From Zelonia costaricensis (lineage: Eukaryota > Euglenozoa > Kinetoplastea > Trypanosomatida > Trypanosomatidae), in assembly GCA_030849075.1 (NCBI GenBank), contig JASAOO010003555.1, forward strand, positions 62,001-126,000: DNA of 64,000 nt. The letters run 5' to 3'. Both the position numbers and the translations under genes were made by a program. The notes under the pieces were generated by a model that was given only the letters and a program-made list of their open reading frames with translations, was not told the DNA's origin and made no database searches. Positions within the stretch are counted from its first letter, which is position 1. Every line of letters begins with the position of its first letter. Below are positions 52,601 through 62,500 of this stretch, one piece after another.

Positions 52601-55352
52601 CGCCGCTGCCACGACGACGCCCGGCAAGCGGCCGGCCGATCCGGCGGCGGCGGCAGCGGCAGCGACGACACGCACGACGACGCCTTGGGGTGCGGGGGGC
52701 AGCCGTGTTGGTCGGGCCGGTAGCGCTGACAGCCGCAGCAACGGCAGTAGTCGAGGCAGCAGTGCGCCGCTGCTCGGCTACAGCCACCTGAAGCCCGCGA
52801 AGGAGGGCTCGGTGGGGAGCAGCACGACGGCGGTGGAGGACGCCCACAGCGGCAGCGAAGGCGAAGACGGCGAAGAAAAGTCAGAGTCTGCGCAGAGCAG
52901 CGGGAGCGCGAGCTCCGCAGGAGAGCGCAGCCTCAGCGCAAGCGAAAGTGGCAGCAGCCAGGACGACCTGCGCGGAGACCTCCCGACGTCGCCCCCATCG
53001 CCCGCACTTCCCGCGCTGTGGGAGTCGCGCTCGGCACAGGTGCCAGCCATGCCGTCCGCTGTCGACAGCTTCACCCCACGCCCACCACCAGGCGAGGAGC
53101 CGTCCGGTGCATCGACGGCATTCGCACCTGCTGGACCACGCGACTTTGTCTCGATGCCAGACGACTCCGATGCCGCCGTGTCGCCGAAGCGGATCAGGTC
53201 GGAGTCGTCGATGAGGTCGGCGGCTGCCGCCGCGGCGTGCCCGCTGCTGCGACGCTCGTCCGTCGATGTCTTCTCGCGTGTCTGCGCGCCGCTGATTCGC
53301 GAGTACCTGCAGCTGTGGGTGCGACTCACGCACGGGGACACGGAGGCGACGCAGACGGCGGCGCAGTACGTCGTGGATGTGCGCACCGCCGAGCAGGACG
53401 TGGCCCGCAGCGGCGAAGGTGACGGAGGGGAGGAGGACGGGCAGCGTAGCTCGACGCAGCGGTGGCGCACGCGGCGCGCTCGCGCAGGTGCAAGCTTCGC
53501 GGACGGCGGCGTCAACGCCGCGTGGTGGCACGAGCGGCAGCTGCAGCGCACGCGCGCGTCGCTGCAGCGCGCGGCGTCGCGGCTCTTTGCCGCGGCGCTG
53601 CTGCGTGGCCGCATGAGCGAGTACAGTCAGCTCGTGTACGACCTCTCCGTGTCGAGCTGCGCCGCCGCCACCCCGGGGGCCGTCGCGTCCGCGACCGCTG
53701 CGATCAGCGGCTTTGGGGTGAGCAGCATCGACCACCGCAGCGGCGGTCTAGCCCGCGCCTCGAGTGGCGCGACCGACGACGCGCGCGCCGTGCGGCTCAG
53801 TCAGGGCTGCTCTGTCGCGATGGTGTCCGGCCGCGAGGCAGCCCAGGTGATCTCGGCGGCATCGTCGGTGCTGGGCACCGCCCACCGCGCCGCCGTGGAA
53901 GAGGAGGGGGAGCGGCTGCGGCAGCATCAACTCGATGCGTGGAGACGGCAGAGCGAGGATGGGCTTCACAGGATTGTGCGCGGCCTGATGGGCAGTGCAA
54001 GATCGATGGTCACGCGCGCCCCCGCCTCCGCCGACGACCTCGTCGAGCTCCTCTCCGCTGCCGCCGGCGCCGGGCTCGACGCGGCGGTTGCCCGGGAGCG
54101 CGCGAGCATCTTCGCGGGTGGCGGCGCCGCGGCGGCCGACGCTCCCGGTGCGGCGGCGGACTCGCTGCTGCAGCTCACCAGCCTCTTCGTGTGGGTGGCG
54201 CAGCCCGCATCCCCGGCAACATCCGCCGCCGTGGTGGAGACGTGCAACTGCAGCGGCGGCTCGATTGGGTGGGCGACTCCAACGAGCGCGGCGTCGCCGT
54301 CCGCGGCCGCAGCGCTCGGCTCGCTTTTCCCTAGTGCGATGGAGCGCTGGCTTGTGTCACTGCTGCTGCCCGCGACGGCCGCGACGGCAGCCGCAGTCCC
54401 CGCCTCGATGCTGGACGCCGACGGCGGTGCAGCGGTCGACTGGCGACTCCCGCAGGCGAGCCTGCAGGGCCGCAAGCGCCGCCGCCACGCGCAGCCTGAC
54501 GAGGCGACGAGCGGCGACGATGTGGTGTGGCTGCGCGTCGGCCGCGATGCTGCCAATGGTCAGGGCGACGCCTCGCACGTGGCGCGGCTGCTTCTGCGGG
54601 ATGAACTCAGCCATGTCCCCATGGAGTGCACCTCTGCATCGGCTGCATTGCACCGCTCTGTGGGTGTCGTGACGTCGCAGCCGCTGCTGTCTCGTATCGC
54701 CCTCTACGGCTGCGACGCGCGCGTCCTGCCTCACCTCCGCGTCCGCCGCGACGGCACCGTGCGCCTGACGCAGGCCAACACGCGCACCAGCGCAGTGGAG
54801 GGCACGGGGCGCTCATCATCTGCAGAGGCCGGCGACGCCTCGGTGCAGGTGACGGCAGACGGCAGCATGCTGCAGGCATCGGCCATGTCGCATGCGCACT
54901 ACACCGCGCTCCTCACCGTGGACACGACACTGCCGCCCGACGCTCGCCACGCCGCCCTGCTGCGTGCGCTGGCCGCCATCGTGGCGAGCCACGTACCGGC
55001 GACGCACGCCGCGGGTAACGGCGCGGTAGCAGAGCAGAACACCGTGGCGGGCGTCCTCGTGTGCGTGTTACGTGACATCGCCTACACGTCAGCCGCCGCT
55101 TCGCAGGAGAGCACGACGCGGGAGGTCGAGGCGCTATTCGAGGAGCTGTGGGTGCGGCGACACGAGCCGGACGTGTCACGCAAAGCCGTTCACGTCCACC
55201 AGCGCCCGCCTGTGCCGCCGCCGGTCGTCTGCGTCGATGTGGCGTACGGCGATGCGTCGGGGGCGTCAGCGGCGGTCGAGGCCGGCATGCAGGCCCTTCT
55301 CTCCACCTACGCCGAGCGCGCCGTCATGGCACTCGCAGAGGACACCACATGA
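49659..55352 (+). CDS. SAC3/GANP-domain protein (putative TREX-2-like mRNA export or proteasome-lid-related factor)
   Basis: The 1897-residue product has an N-terminal region (about 45-410) that matches the SAC3/GANP/THP3 pattern. It contains a CxxxP..RERR-type start (MCGGDPAQRERRDDFE, about 49-64), then VEAYSRSAAGK, a TMHFLVEHYL helix, WDRFRGIR (the family's RDR.R.IR signature), and an array of helices ending near residue 405. In yeast and animals SAC3 is the scaffold of TREX-2, which links transcription to nuclear-pore mRNA export; related proteins act in splicing. The remaining 1450 residues are largely Ala/Ser/Gly/Gln-rich, with acidic stretches near 565-590 and 735-755 and more ordered regions at about 640-700 and 1200-1300 and near the C-terminus. 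The start is the first ATG after an acceptor-like AG. The domain call rests on motif recognition by eye. Confidence 0.85.
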   Translation: MQAGAHADAGVQYSDANVATTLSLLPFSEHCKLRDDGVAKPLIRGRYTGMCGGDPAQRERRDDFEHITLSTAPGSSSGTTTTVWGQVEAYSRSAAGKTIDPAHQRTPLALEKTMHFLVEHYLRVPHTPLVYAEPFRVWGYLWDRFRGIRTTWGPQLPPSNVRLDGYVDSETGALLPVEQLRQESYRRVRWLEFTAAALAVGGAYLCCSPEGCQRFMQDKKQFLESMSQCFTDLTVFYRAEQRPRNAEFFSVLLLLYGFQQEMKVEDRSTFCRFHTVTVDGEPRLCPESTAESVNFAQVYRELEKQPYMLETQPVQIALQLLHTWSRRQWFAFFELCRTARMTPLQRAVVFQSFTYARFRAVLDLVLPNHYVYPRLRVRHAVAVTELAGQLMMEEEHCLEFLKRMGLGGQLEYRAASPAATSTAAFSPVSSGLGGHSSAASSSSALGWYVNLCHPNSTPLVTADELEKRCDNKRTLFLPTYPSFFGFRVAHEAYTRFPGARGMARPANGSGGGGGGTGASGAAAALGDGSGSPVGRGAVRSPSALQRQRHRHSGSDGDEEGEDFYHDEYCSDHDGGDEDEGGYDENGDDGDGGTSAGHSSASAPPDASGTATPPASAQQQQQQQADAALLRQLGCPVNLMEVLEVYCPPYHAEVAALRLSDTSDALFADLPRHRAAMLRRCRLARRLSRHWRDAAAVFGTGEDALEEGGDDVEDWCAKMDLESASTASSFYDDDESAGDSADDVDVENEEEAAQTQGGAEASGAAVGEVPTLVGEARRLVTSIRDNPLYAAAAAERQAAAAVAKQREEAGPGSPVPFPPSPLSHRAGAAQQQQPHKATSVLALTETAGRCVVVPLPDDHRAEPAERCNSENAHVVVESPTLLPAQRLADPLHRPQPQDGSGSSHGASPAPSRSRIGEGTGNQQQQQQQTSTTSAAHARNAREGSAETVEAREQPPLSFTQRGAAAASMPPRPAFHTAMPQSTAAATTTPGKRPADPAAAAAAATTRTTTPWGAGGSRVGRAGSADSRSNGSSRGSSAPLLGYSHLKPAKEGSVGSSTTAVEDAHSGSEGEDGEEKSESAQSSGSASSAGERSLSASESGSSQDDLRGDLPTSPPSPALPALWESRSAQVPAMPSAVDSFTPRPPPGEEPSGASTAFAPAGPRDFVSMPDDSDAAVSPKRIRSESSMRSAAAAAACPLLRRSSVDVFSRVCAPLIREYLQLWVRLTHGDTEATQTAAQYVVDVRTAEQDVARSGEGDGGEEDGQRSSTQRWRTRRARAGASFADGGVNAAWWHERQLQRTRASLQRAASRLFAAALLRGRMSEYSQLVYDLSVSSCAAATPGAVASATAAISGFGVSSIDHRSGGLARASSGATDDARAVRLSQGCSVAMVSGREAAQVISAASSVLGTAHRAAVEEEGERLRQHQLDAWRRQSEDGLHRIVRGLMGSARSMVTRAPASADDLVELLSAAAGAGLDAAVARERASIFAGGGAAAADAPGAAADSLLQLTSLFVWVAQPASPATSAAVVETCNCSGGSIGWATPTSAASPSAAAALGSLFPSAMERWLVSLLLPATAATAAAVPASMLDADGGAAVDWRLPQASLQGRKRRRHAQPDEATSGDDVVWLRVGRDAANGQGDASHVARLLLRDELSHVPMECTSASAALHRSVGVVTSQPLLSRIALYGCDARVLPHLRVRRDGTVRLTQANTRTSAVEGTGRSSSAEAGDASVQVTADGSMLQASAMSHAHYTALLTVDTTLPPDARHAALLRALAAIVASHVPATHAAGNGAVAEQNTVAGVLVCVLRDIAYTSAAASQESTTREVEALFEELWVRRHEPDVSRKAVHVHQRPPVPPPVVCVDVAYGDASGASAAVEAGMQALLSTYAERAVMALAEDTT

Positions 55353-56043
55353 ATCTCACAGAGGCGTTAGTGGCTGTGCGTGTGTGTATGTGTGTGTGTG
55401 TGCGTGTGTGTGTGTGTATGGAAAGAGTAGCTGTCGGTGTACGTGCGTCCGCGGCAGCACACTGTACCCCTGCGCTCCCGCCTCTCTCTCCCCCGCACAC
55501 GCACACACAAACACACACACACACACATCTGCTGCCTCGTGTGCAGGCAACTTCTGAACTCTCACCTAATGCGCGTGATGTGAAGGACGGTGACATAAAA
55601 CAAATGAGAAAGGGCCGATCGGGATCGCGTCCACGTGCAGGTGCCTGTGCGCCGTGCCTCGTCCCCTCCCCTTCGCCCCCTCCTGCTGGAGGGGGGATGT
55701 CGTGTACGGCACAGGAGCGGCGATGTACGCAGTTGAAGGTGCGGACGGCGGCTCTCTGCCTCTCTGCCCCTGCGAGGTCAAGCGCGCCCAGCGGCGTTCA
55801 CTCGCGCATCGACGTCTCTTCCACACCCACCCACACACCGACCCACCATCCATCAGCCCCCCCTATCGCACTGCCTCTTCTTCGTATCCCCCACGCCCCT
55901 CGCCACACACCACGCCGGGGCCCACACAGGGCCTCCCCACGCCGCACGTTCCTATCGCCACTCCACACACGCATTCGCATCGTTCGTCTTTATAGTGTTA
56001 GTGTCATTGGTAGTCGGCACACACACACACACACACCGTGCCA
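55353..56043. other. Intergenic region
   Basis: No gene is seen. GT-rich (about 55376-55420) and CA-rich (about 55498-55528, 56019-56036) stretches flank mixed and C-rich sequence. An acceptor-like AG lies at about 55928 after a C/T-rich tract. Confidence 0.6.
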
Positions 56044-57873
56044 ATGGTGCACCTGCGTGCCGTCACGCCGGGGCTGGCGCAGCTGCTGGACACGGCCACC
56101 CGCGTCGCCAACGCTGACAGCGGACCGGACGTGGATGTGGTGCGCAGCGCGACCAGCGACTTCCTCGACGACCGTCTGCGGGCTCTCGTGCACACGCAGA
56201 CGCCGTCGCAGCTCGACAACGCGTTGTGGATCTACCTGATCGCGCAGCGGCAGCTCCTCACCCGCGCGGAGAAACCGCCTGCACCGTCCGCGCCGCCGAC
56301 CGGCAGCGAGGCGGGTCTGCCTGTGCCGCTGCACCTCCCGCCCTGCATCACATCGATCAGCGACGCCGTGCAGTGGTACTGCGGGGAGCGGACAGTGCCC
56401 ACAGACGCCACTGCAGCAGCGACGACGGCGGACGCGCCAGCGGCGCTCTCGAACACCACAACGGCGGCTGCGGCGGCTGCGTCGCCCGCCTCCTCGTCGT
56501 TGCCGCCAAAGGGCAAGTCCACGTTCCGCCTCCGCCCCGAGCCGCAGCCCACGCCAGCAGAGAAGCCCGGCACTCGGCTGGACGAGCTGCTGCGCCAGCG
56601 CCAGCAGCCACCGCCACCGCCGCCCTCCGCAGACCCGGCACTGGCCGCTGCCCCGCGTGCCGCAGCTTCCGGTCCCCTGGCCACCGTGGAACTCGCCATT
56701 AGTGCGCTGGCGCAGCCGAAGCGTGCCTCCGCGCTGCGCCAGCCCCGCACCCTCCGCCTGCTCGTGCGTGACTATGCCTCCCTCTGGAGTCTCGTCTACC
56801 TCTGCCGGGAGCTCCGCCGCCACACGCTGCGCAAGGAGCGGCTTCTGACAGGTGCCGCGACGGGTGCGGTCGAGGTGAAGCGCGGCAGCGGCGCTGGAGT
56901 GGACGCCGACGACGCCGCGCCGCTTGCCGTGTGCTTCCACGACTACGACCTGCTCCTCCCATGGGACCTCGTGCAGCAGGTGTTGGGGCAGCAGTTCGGC
57001 TCCATCTCCGTCGTCTCCGCGCACTGTCGCGCCATCGACGCGGCCAGCGCGGAGAGCGCGGCGGCGACGAAACCGGCAGCGGCGCGTGCCGCCCCCATCG
57101 CGATCATCATAAACCCAGCCGTCACGCAGGTGGAGGACAACCCCGACCGACTCCGCAAGAACGCGCGCGTGGACGCGATTGATGCCGCCGCGAACAAGTA
57201 CCTCTACGCACTGCTGTCCACCCACGCGCACGGCCAGACCAGCGGGCGCGGCGGTGCGGGGGCGGGCCCAAGTGGCAACAGCGCCGCGTCCGCTGCCGCG
57301 CACCAGGAGGCGCTGCGGAGCTCGCTGGCGACGGTCGACCTTGGCGAGTACGGCGTGCTCGACCCGTCCCGCATGCACGCCCCGTCCTCGCTCAGCGGCG
57401 GCATGGCCCACGCGGCGTCTACGGGTGCCGGGACGTCGGAGAGCGCGGCCCGGTCGTACGCCCTCTTCCTGCGCGATGCGTCGATCGGGTTCGATATTCA
57501 AGTGATGGCCTTCTCGGGGGCGGGGGTGGGCTACTACCTCGGCTACCTGCGCGGCTTGAGCTCCGAGTGGTGCACGCTGTACGCTGTCGTCGGGCTGGCC
57601 ACGATGATGCTCGTGGATGCCGTGCTGCTCATGATTCGCGTCGGGCGCCAGGACGAGGCGGTGCTCAGGGCCCGCAAGCGCATTCGCCGCCAGCGCGAGA
57701 AGCTCGAGAAGGAGGGAGAGCGACTCGTGCAGACGATGCAGGCGGCGGCAGCGGGGGCAGGAGAGGCAATCCCCACCGCCGTGCTGACGGACGCCGCAGC
57801 CGCTGGGCACGCCGCGGGGAAGGCGACGCCGGACCCCTCTGGGACGGATGCGCTCACCAAGAAGAAGCAGTAG
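56044..57873 (+). CDS. Two-helix membrane protein, possible Vma12/TMEM199-like V-ATPase assembly factor
   Basis: The product is 609 residues from ATG 56044. Two hydrophobic helices lie near the C-terminus (about 487-505 and 509-534) joined by a very short loop, followed by a basic Arg/Lys/Glu coiled-coil segment (about 536-565) and a disordered tail ending in KKKQ. Before them, an INPAVTQVEDNPDRLRK segment (about 356-372) resembles the NP-containing region that precedes the helical hairpin in Vma12, an endoplasmic-reticulum factor for assembly of the V-ATPase Vo sector. The hairpin itself (GAGVGYYLGYLRG, then a second helix ending in MIRVG) also fits that family. The first 350 residues are Ala/Pro/Thr-rich, with a helical stretch near 220-280. 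KKKQ is not a canonical KKXX signal spacing proof. Family assignment is tentative; membrane topology is firm. Confidence 0.88.
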   Translation: MVHLRAVTPGLAQLLDTATRVANADSGPDVDVVRSATSDFLDDRLRALVHTQTPSQLDNALWIYLIAQRQLLTRAEKPPAPSAPPTGSEAGLPVPLHLPPCITSISDAVQWYCGERTVPTDATAAATTADAPAALSNTTTAAAAAASPASSSLPPKGKSTFRLRPEPQPTPAEKPGTRLDELLRQRQQPPPPPPSADPALAAAPRAAASGPLATVELAISALAQPKRASALRQPRTLRLLVRDYASLWSLVYLCRELRRHTLRKERLLTGAATGAVEVKRGSGAGVDADDAAPLAVCFHDYDLLLPWDLVQQVLGQQFGSISVVSAHCRAIDAASAESAAATKPAAARAAPIAIIINPAVTQVEDNPDRLRKNARVDAIDAAANKYLYALLSTHAHGQTSGRGGAGAGPSGNSAASAAAHQEALRSSLATVDLGEYGVLDPSRMHAPSSLSGGMAHAASTGAGTSESAARSYALFLRDASIGFDIQVMAFSGAGVGYYLGYLRGLSSEWCTLYAVVGLATMMLVDAVLLMIRVGRQDEAVLRARKRIRRQREKLEKEGERLVQTMQAAAAGAGEAIPTAVLTDAAAAGHAAGKATPDPSGTDALTKKKQ

Positions 57874-58669
57874 GCGTGTGTGAGCCGAAGGGTTTCACAT
57901 ACGCCGCGACGCGCGTTGGCGCGGATGACGCGTGCAAGGTTGGGCTGCACTATTGGAGAAGGGAGGAGTGTGGGGAAGGGGGAGGGCGTAAACGCACCTC
58001 TAGAGCACAACCCGCACCCCATGTGGGAGGTGTGTGCGTCCCGCTTCGCGGTTCCCACCTCGCATGAACGCGCAGGCATGAGTTCCACCGCGGGGTTTCC
58101 CGCACAGTGGGCACGTCTCGCACCGCGTGCGACTCGCTGCCCCTTTCTCTATGAGGTCCTTGCGTATGCCTCGCTGGCGCAAGAGAAATCCGCGTCCCCA
58201 GTCGTGTGCACTCTTGAAGGAACGCCACTGTGTGCGTGTGTATGTGTATGTGTGTGTGTGTATGTATGACGATGCTCAGTGCCCTTCGCCTAGGCAACTA
58301 CATGGGTGGTTTGAAGAGATCGCGTTTGCGCGTTGATGTGACGCGCTTGTCGCCCTTCCCCGTTCCGCGCTTCGGGGTTGCGCTCGTACGCGTCGGTTCG
58401 AGCCATGCGTGTCGCCCCCCTGCCCCTTCACCACCTCCCCTCCCCCCCCTCCGCTCCTCCTCCTTCTCTCTTGCCCCCCTCCACCATCGAGCACCCCGCG
58501 GCCACAGTGAGTGAAGCACAAACATACACACGCACACCCACCACTGCGTACCACAGCGGCTTCATACACGGCACACGTGCCCCCCTCCACTATCACCGCC
58601 GCCGGACACTAGTGTTGCCATAACCACCATCATCAACCTCCCCATCCCCCCCCCTCCGCTCACACCGGT

Positions 58670-58955
58670 GCCGGCTGCGTGTTGCACCGCCTCCCCCTAT
58701 TCTATCGCTGCCTTCTCGCTTCCCTCAGTCGCCCCGCCGCCCCCCCCCTGCTTGCACGCCACCCCGACGTTCAGCCGCTCCGCGGCCTTCGCTTCTCCCG
58801 CCACTTCCCTCTCCGNGCCGGCTGCGTGTGGCACCGCCTCCCCCTATTCTATCGCTGCCTTCTCGCTTCCCTCAGTCGCCCCCCCCCCTGCTTGCACGCC
58901 ACCCCGACGTTCAGCCGCTCCGCGGCCTTCGCTTCTCCCGCCACTTCCCTCTCCG
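58670..58955. repeat. Direct duplication flanking a single N, probable assembly artefact
   Basis: Copy 1 (58670-58815, 146 bp) and copy 2 (58817-58955, 139 bp) are identical except for one T/G difference near the start and 7 bases fewer in the C-run of copy 2. They are separated only by the N at 58816. This is the pattern left when two contigs with overlapping ends are joined without merging. Confidence 0.9.
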
Positions 58956-59016
58956 CTCTCTTATTGCTTCACCGGCTTCCACGCATCGCGCGTCTTCCCA
59001 GCGACCCGCCACGCGG

Positions 59017-59020
<4 letters not shown>

Positions 59021-59051
<31 letters not shown>

Positions 59052-59080
59052 TCTTTCTCCCCGTCCCCGTCCCCGTCCCC
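59021..59080. repeat. (GT)n followed by CCCCGT hexamers; minus-strand G-quadruplex motif
   Basis: A 30-base GT run (59021-59050) is followed by four C4 tracts separated by GT (59059-59080). The minus strand reads four G4 tracts with 2-nt AC loops. Confidence 0.9.
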
Positions 59081-59527
59081 GCCTGCACCCCTTCAGCCCG
59101 TGTGGTGCTACGCTTCAGACATCCGTGTGGACTTGACGGGCCCCCCCCCTTCCCACCTACACGCCGCAACCCTCCTCCTCCTCCCTTCCGCATCTGCGCG
59201 CCGTGGTGCGTAGGTGCGCCATCACTCTGCATAGATCTTCTGCTGCTTCCCTTCCACCTTCCCTCTATTGGTGTTGTATGTGTGTGTCTGTGTCTGGACA
59301 CCGTAGCATACACGCACGCCCCCACCTGTGAATATACGGGCTTACATGAACCGTGGCCTTCTTCCCACGCGCTGCGTTGCGTCACCCATATCCGCGCTGT
59401 CGCACGCTGCTGCTCTTGCTTCTGCTGCTGGTGTGTTGCCGCCGCTCCTCTTCGTTTGAAGGCGGTTTGTGTGTTGTGTGTGTGTTGGCCACCGCGTGGT
59501 GTGTCAGGCGCACAGCCCCCCCCCCCC

Positions 59528-59580
59528 CACCCCCACCCTTTTTACTCACCATCCCTCCCCCCCCCCCACAACAACACCAG
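59528..59580 (+). promoter_or_regulatory. Candidate spliced-leader acceptor for the gene at 59600
   Basis: A C/T-rich tract followed by ACAACAACACCAG has AG at 59579-59580, 20 nt before the ATG. Confidence 0.45.
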
Positions 59581-59599
59581 CTCCGTCATCACCGCCGCA

Positions 59600-62500
59600 A
59601 TGCCCACGTTGATCCTCTTCCAGCGACTCGCAGTACAGTGGGCGTCCTTGTGCGAGGTCGCGGCACCGTCGCCCGGCAGCGGCAGCGGCAGGGACGCGTG
59701 CCACGGCGAGGAGCGCGAGTCCACGGGACTCCTCGCGTTTCCTGAGGCAGACGCCAACACCGGCATCGTCATTCTCGAGCTCTGCCACGACAAGCTCCAG
59801 CACAGTCTACACTCGCGCGGCGGCGGCGGCGACGCCACCAGTGCGGAGGCACCTCGCTGGGTCAGTCCGCGAGACGCACGCGCGTGGGCGTGCATGCAGG
59901 CGGCCGGTTTCCCATGTCTCCTCACGGTGCCCAGCGCACGCGTGGACACTCTTCTCGCCGCGTACGAGCAGAATCTGCAGCGGCAACCACAACAGCCGCA
60001 GACCAGTGCTGCTGCTTTGCCGCTCCACCACGACGAGGTGAGCGACGGCAACGAGGGCGGCAGCGAACGGAGCGCTCCACCGCCAACCCTCGCCAGCACG
60101 GGCTCGCACGCGGCGGCGCCGTCCACGGCGAACGCCGTAACCGCAGAGCCGCCACGCGTGCCGTTGCTCATGGACATGCCGGAGCGGCCCACCGCACCAC
60201 TCACGGACGCTGGAGACGCCGACGGCGAGTACGACGACGATGACGGCGGTGGCGAGGGTTCGGGTGACATCGATCCGCTCTCGCGCATCCTCGCGTTCCT
60301 CGTCTACGCCGGCGCGCCAGAAAAGGCGCTGCATTGGCTGCTGGTGGCCTGCAGCACTCTCTGCACGACACGCGCGACGGCGCCCGGCAACATGGTGGCG
60401 GTTACGGGCGAGCCGCAGGTGGTCTGCCGCGCGGTGTGGTCGGTGCCGTCGATGCCGCGGCCGCCGCACCTCTTCGCCGGCGCCGCCCCCAAGGCCGCGG
60501 TGGTGCAGGCGCTAGTCGACGTGGATGTCCCTGCCACTACCACTCCCGGTGCTGCCGAAGAAGAAGACGACGACGACGACGCGGCGGCGGCGGCCGTGTC
60601 GCTCAACCTCACTCGACTTGGCGAGTGGAACAGCGCCCTCATCGCGGCGCTCCTGATGAATGCGGCCGTGCTGCGCGCGGCGACGTCCGCGTCGCGGGAA
60701 AGCGGCGACGGAGGCCAAGACGCAGCGGCGACCGCCACCACCACCGGCTCGGCCGGCACGGCGCAGTCCGGGCAAGGCGACGCGCTCACAGAGGCGTGCG
60801 CGGCCACGGCGATGCCCGACATGCTCGAGATCCTCTTCCGCTTCTGGCGCCAGCGGCTGGCAGAGCCCCCGCAGTGCCCCCCGGCAGCATCGGCGTCCGG
60901 CTCCGGCGACACCGACGGGGTTCTGGCTCCTAACACACACGGCACCATTGCCGACGCACCGCGCGGCGTCGCGACGCCCGCGTCGAGGTCGGCGTCCCCA
61001 CCTCCGCAGACACCAACGCTGATCAGCCGTGCGTACTTCCGTGACCCGCATCAGCGTCCCGCGCCGGAAGCCTCCTTCACATCACCCAACGGCGACTGTG
61101 AGGTTGACGAGGAAGCGCCGCCTGCAACTCCACGACCGCCGCCATCAACCGCTGCGCCTCCGGGCAGGCCGCGGCACCAGCACATCTCCGCCGAAGTGAT
61201 AGAGCAGCTGCTCCTGTCCATGGAGTTCTCCATCGCCTACCTGGCCAGTCGAAGGCGCGAGGCGGCGTCGACGGCGGGGGCCGCGGAGGGGGAGGCCGGT
61301 GCGACTACCGCGTCGGTTGACGCGCCCCTCTCCAGCGCCCGCGTGATGGAGCGGCTGAGCTGCTACCGGCTGCCTGCCGTGTCCGTCACGATGCCGTTCG
61401 ACGCCGTCTGGGGTCTCTTCCTTGCCCAACGCATGCGCCGAGTCAGCGCCGCCGCCGCCGCCGCTGCAACGACATCATCACTGCATGGACAAGCGGCGGC
61501 CGGGCAGGCGAAGACGCCGCAGAAACCTGCCCCGCCCCCATCAAGTCCGCCAGCTGCCCACCGAGTCGTCGAAGACGCGTGCGGACTGAGCTGTACCGCA
61601 CTGGACATCTGGGCGCTGTGGCAACGCACGGCACGGAGCGGTGAGACCGGCGCAGAAGCAGCGGCGTCCACGCCCTCTCCTGGCCCCTCGCCGTCATCAG
61701 ATCCCACAGCCGCCGACGCCGTCCGCACGAAGGTCCGGGACGACACGCTGGTGGACGATGGCGCTGCGGCGCCGGAACCCGCACCCGAGCAGGCCATTCC
61801 CGCTCGCACCGTCCTCGTGCGCACCCTCTCCACTGCCGCCGCGGTGGAGGAGGACGCGGCAGCGCTGGACGCTGCGCTGACGCCCCTCTCGGCGCACCCC
61901 CGCACCGCCACCGCCACGTTCGAGCCGCATGACGTTGCCGGGAGGCATCACACGCCTGAGAGTCGCCTCGTCCTGCCACCAGTGCGCTGCTCGACCCCGC
62001 AGCCGCCACTCCCACGGCCGCCCTCCCACGTCAGCTTCACGGTGCAGACCGTGTCGCGGCCGTGCAAGAGCGCGCACAGCGCCCCCGATGTCGCCGGGCT
62101 CTGCGCACAAGCAGGGCACAAGGCCAGCAAGGCTGCAGCGCCAGCGCCGCCTCTCCAGGCCCTCGCCTCGCCGCAGTCCCCCTTCTCTTCCGCTGCTGCC
62201 GTGCCGGCGCCTGCTAGCATGCCACCAACGCGCGAGCCCTCGGCGAGCCACGCGTGTACCACGGCCGACCTTCTGCAGGTGCTGCCCACCCCACCCGTGC
62301 ACGCCCTCGCGCTCGACGGCGGGCCGGCTCTCGCGTCGCTCTCGCACACTGGCACGGCAGGGGCGGCGCGGAGCACTCCCTCCATAAAGCCCTTGGAGAA
62401 GCGCGCCAAGACCTCCACCACCTCCGCATCAGCAGCCGTCAGCGAGGCCGCCGCGCTGCGTGATGACTTTCCTGCCCGCCCAGCGCACGAGGCGCCGCAG

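Larger units (their letters stand above)
57874..59599. other. Intergenic region containing an assembly gap
   Basis: No gene is supported. GT-rich sequence occurs at about 58228-58266. A single N at 58816 is flanked by two nearly identical copies of the same sequence. A 30-base GT run (59021-59050) is followed by CCCCGT hexamers (59059-59080). C-runs and a CT-rich tract precede the next gene. Confidence 0.6.

Noticed and set aside
58395..58404. tRNA B-box-like sequence GGTTCGAGCC
   Set aside because: Flanking bases do not form a T-stem, and no A-box, anticodon arm or acceptor stem can be drawn.
58670..58955. Tandem duplication as a biological repeat
   Set aside because: The single N between near-identical copies points to an assembly join rather than a real duplication.
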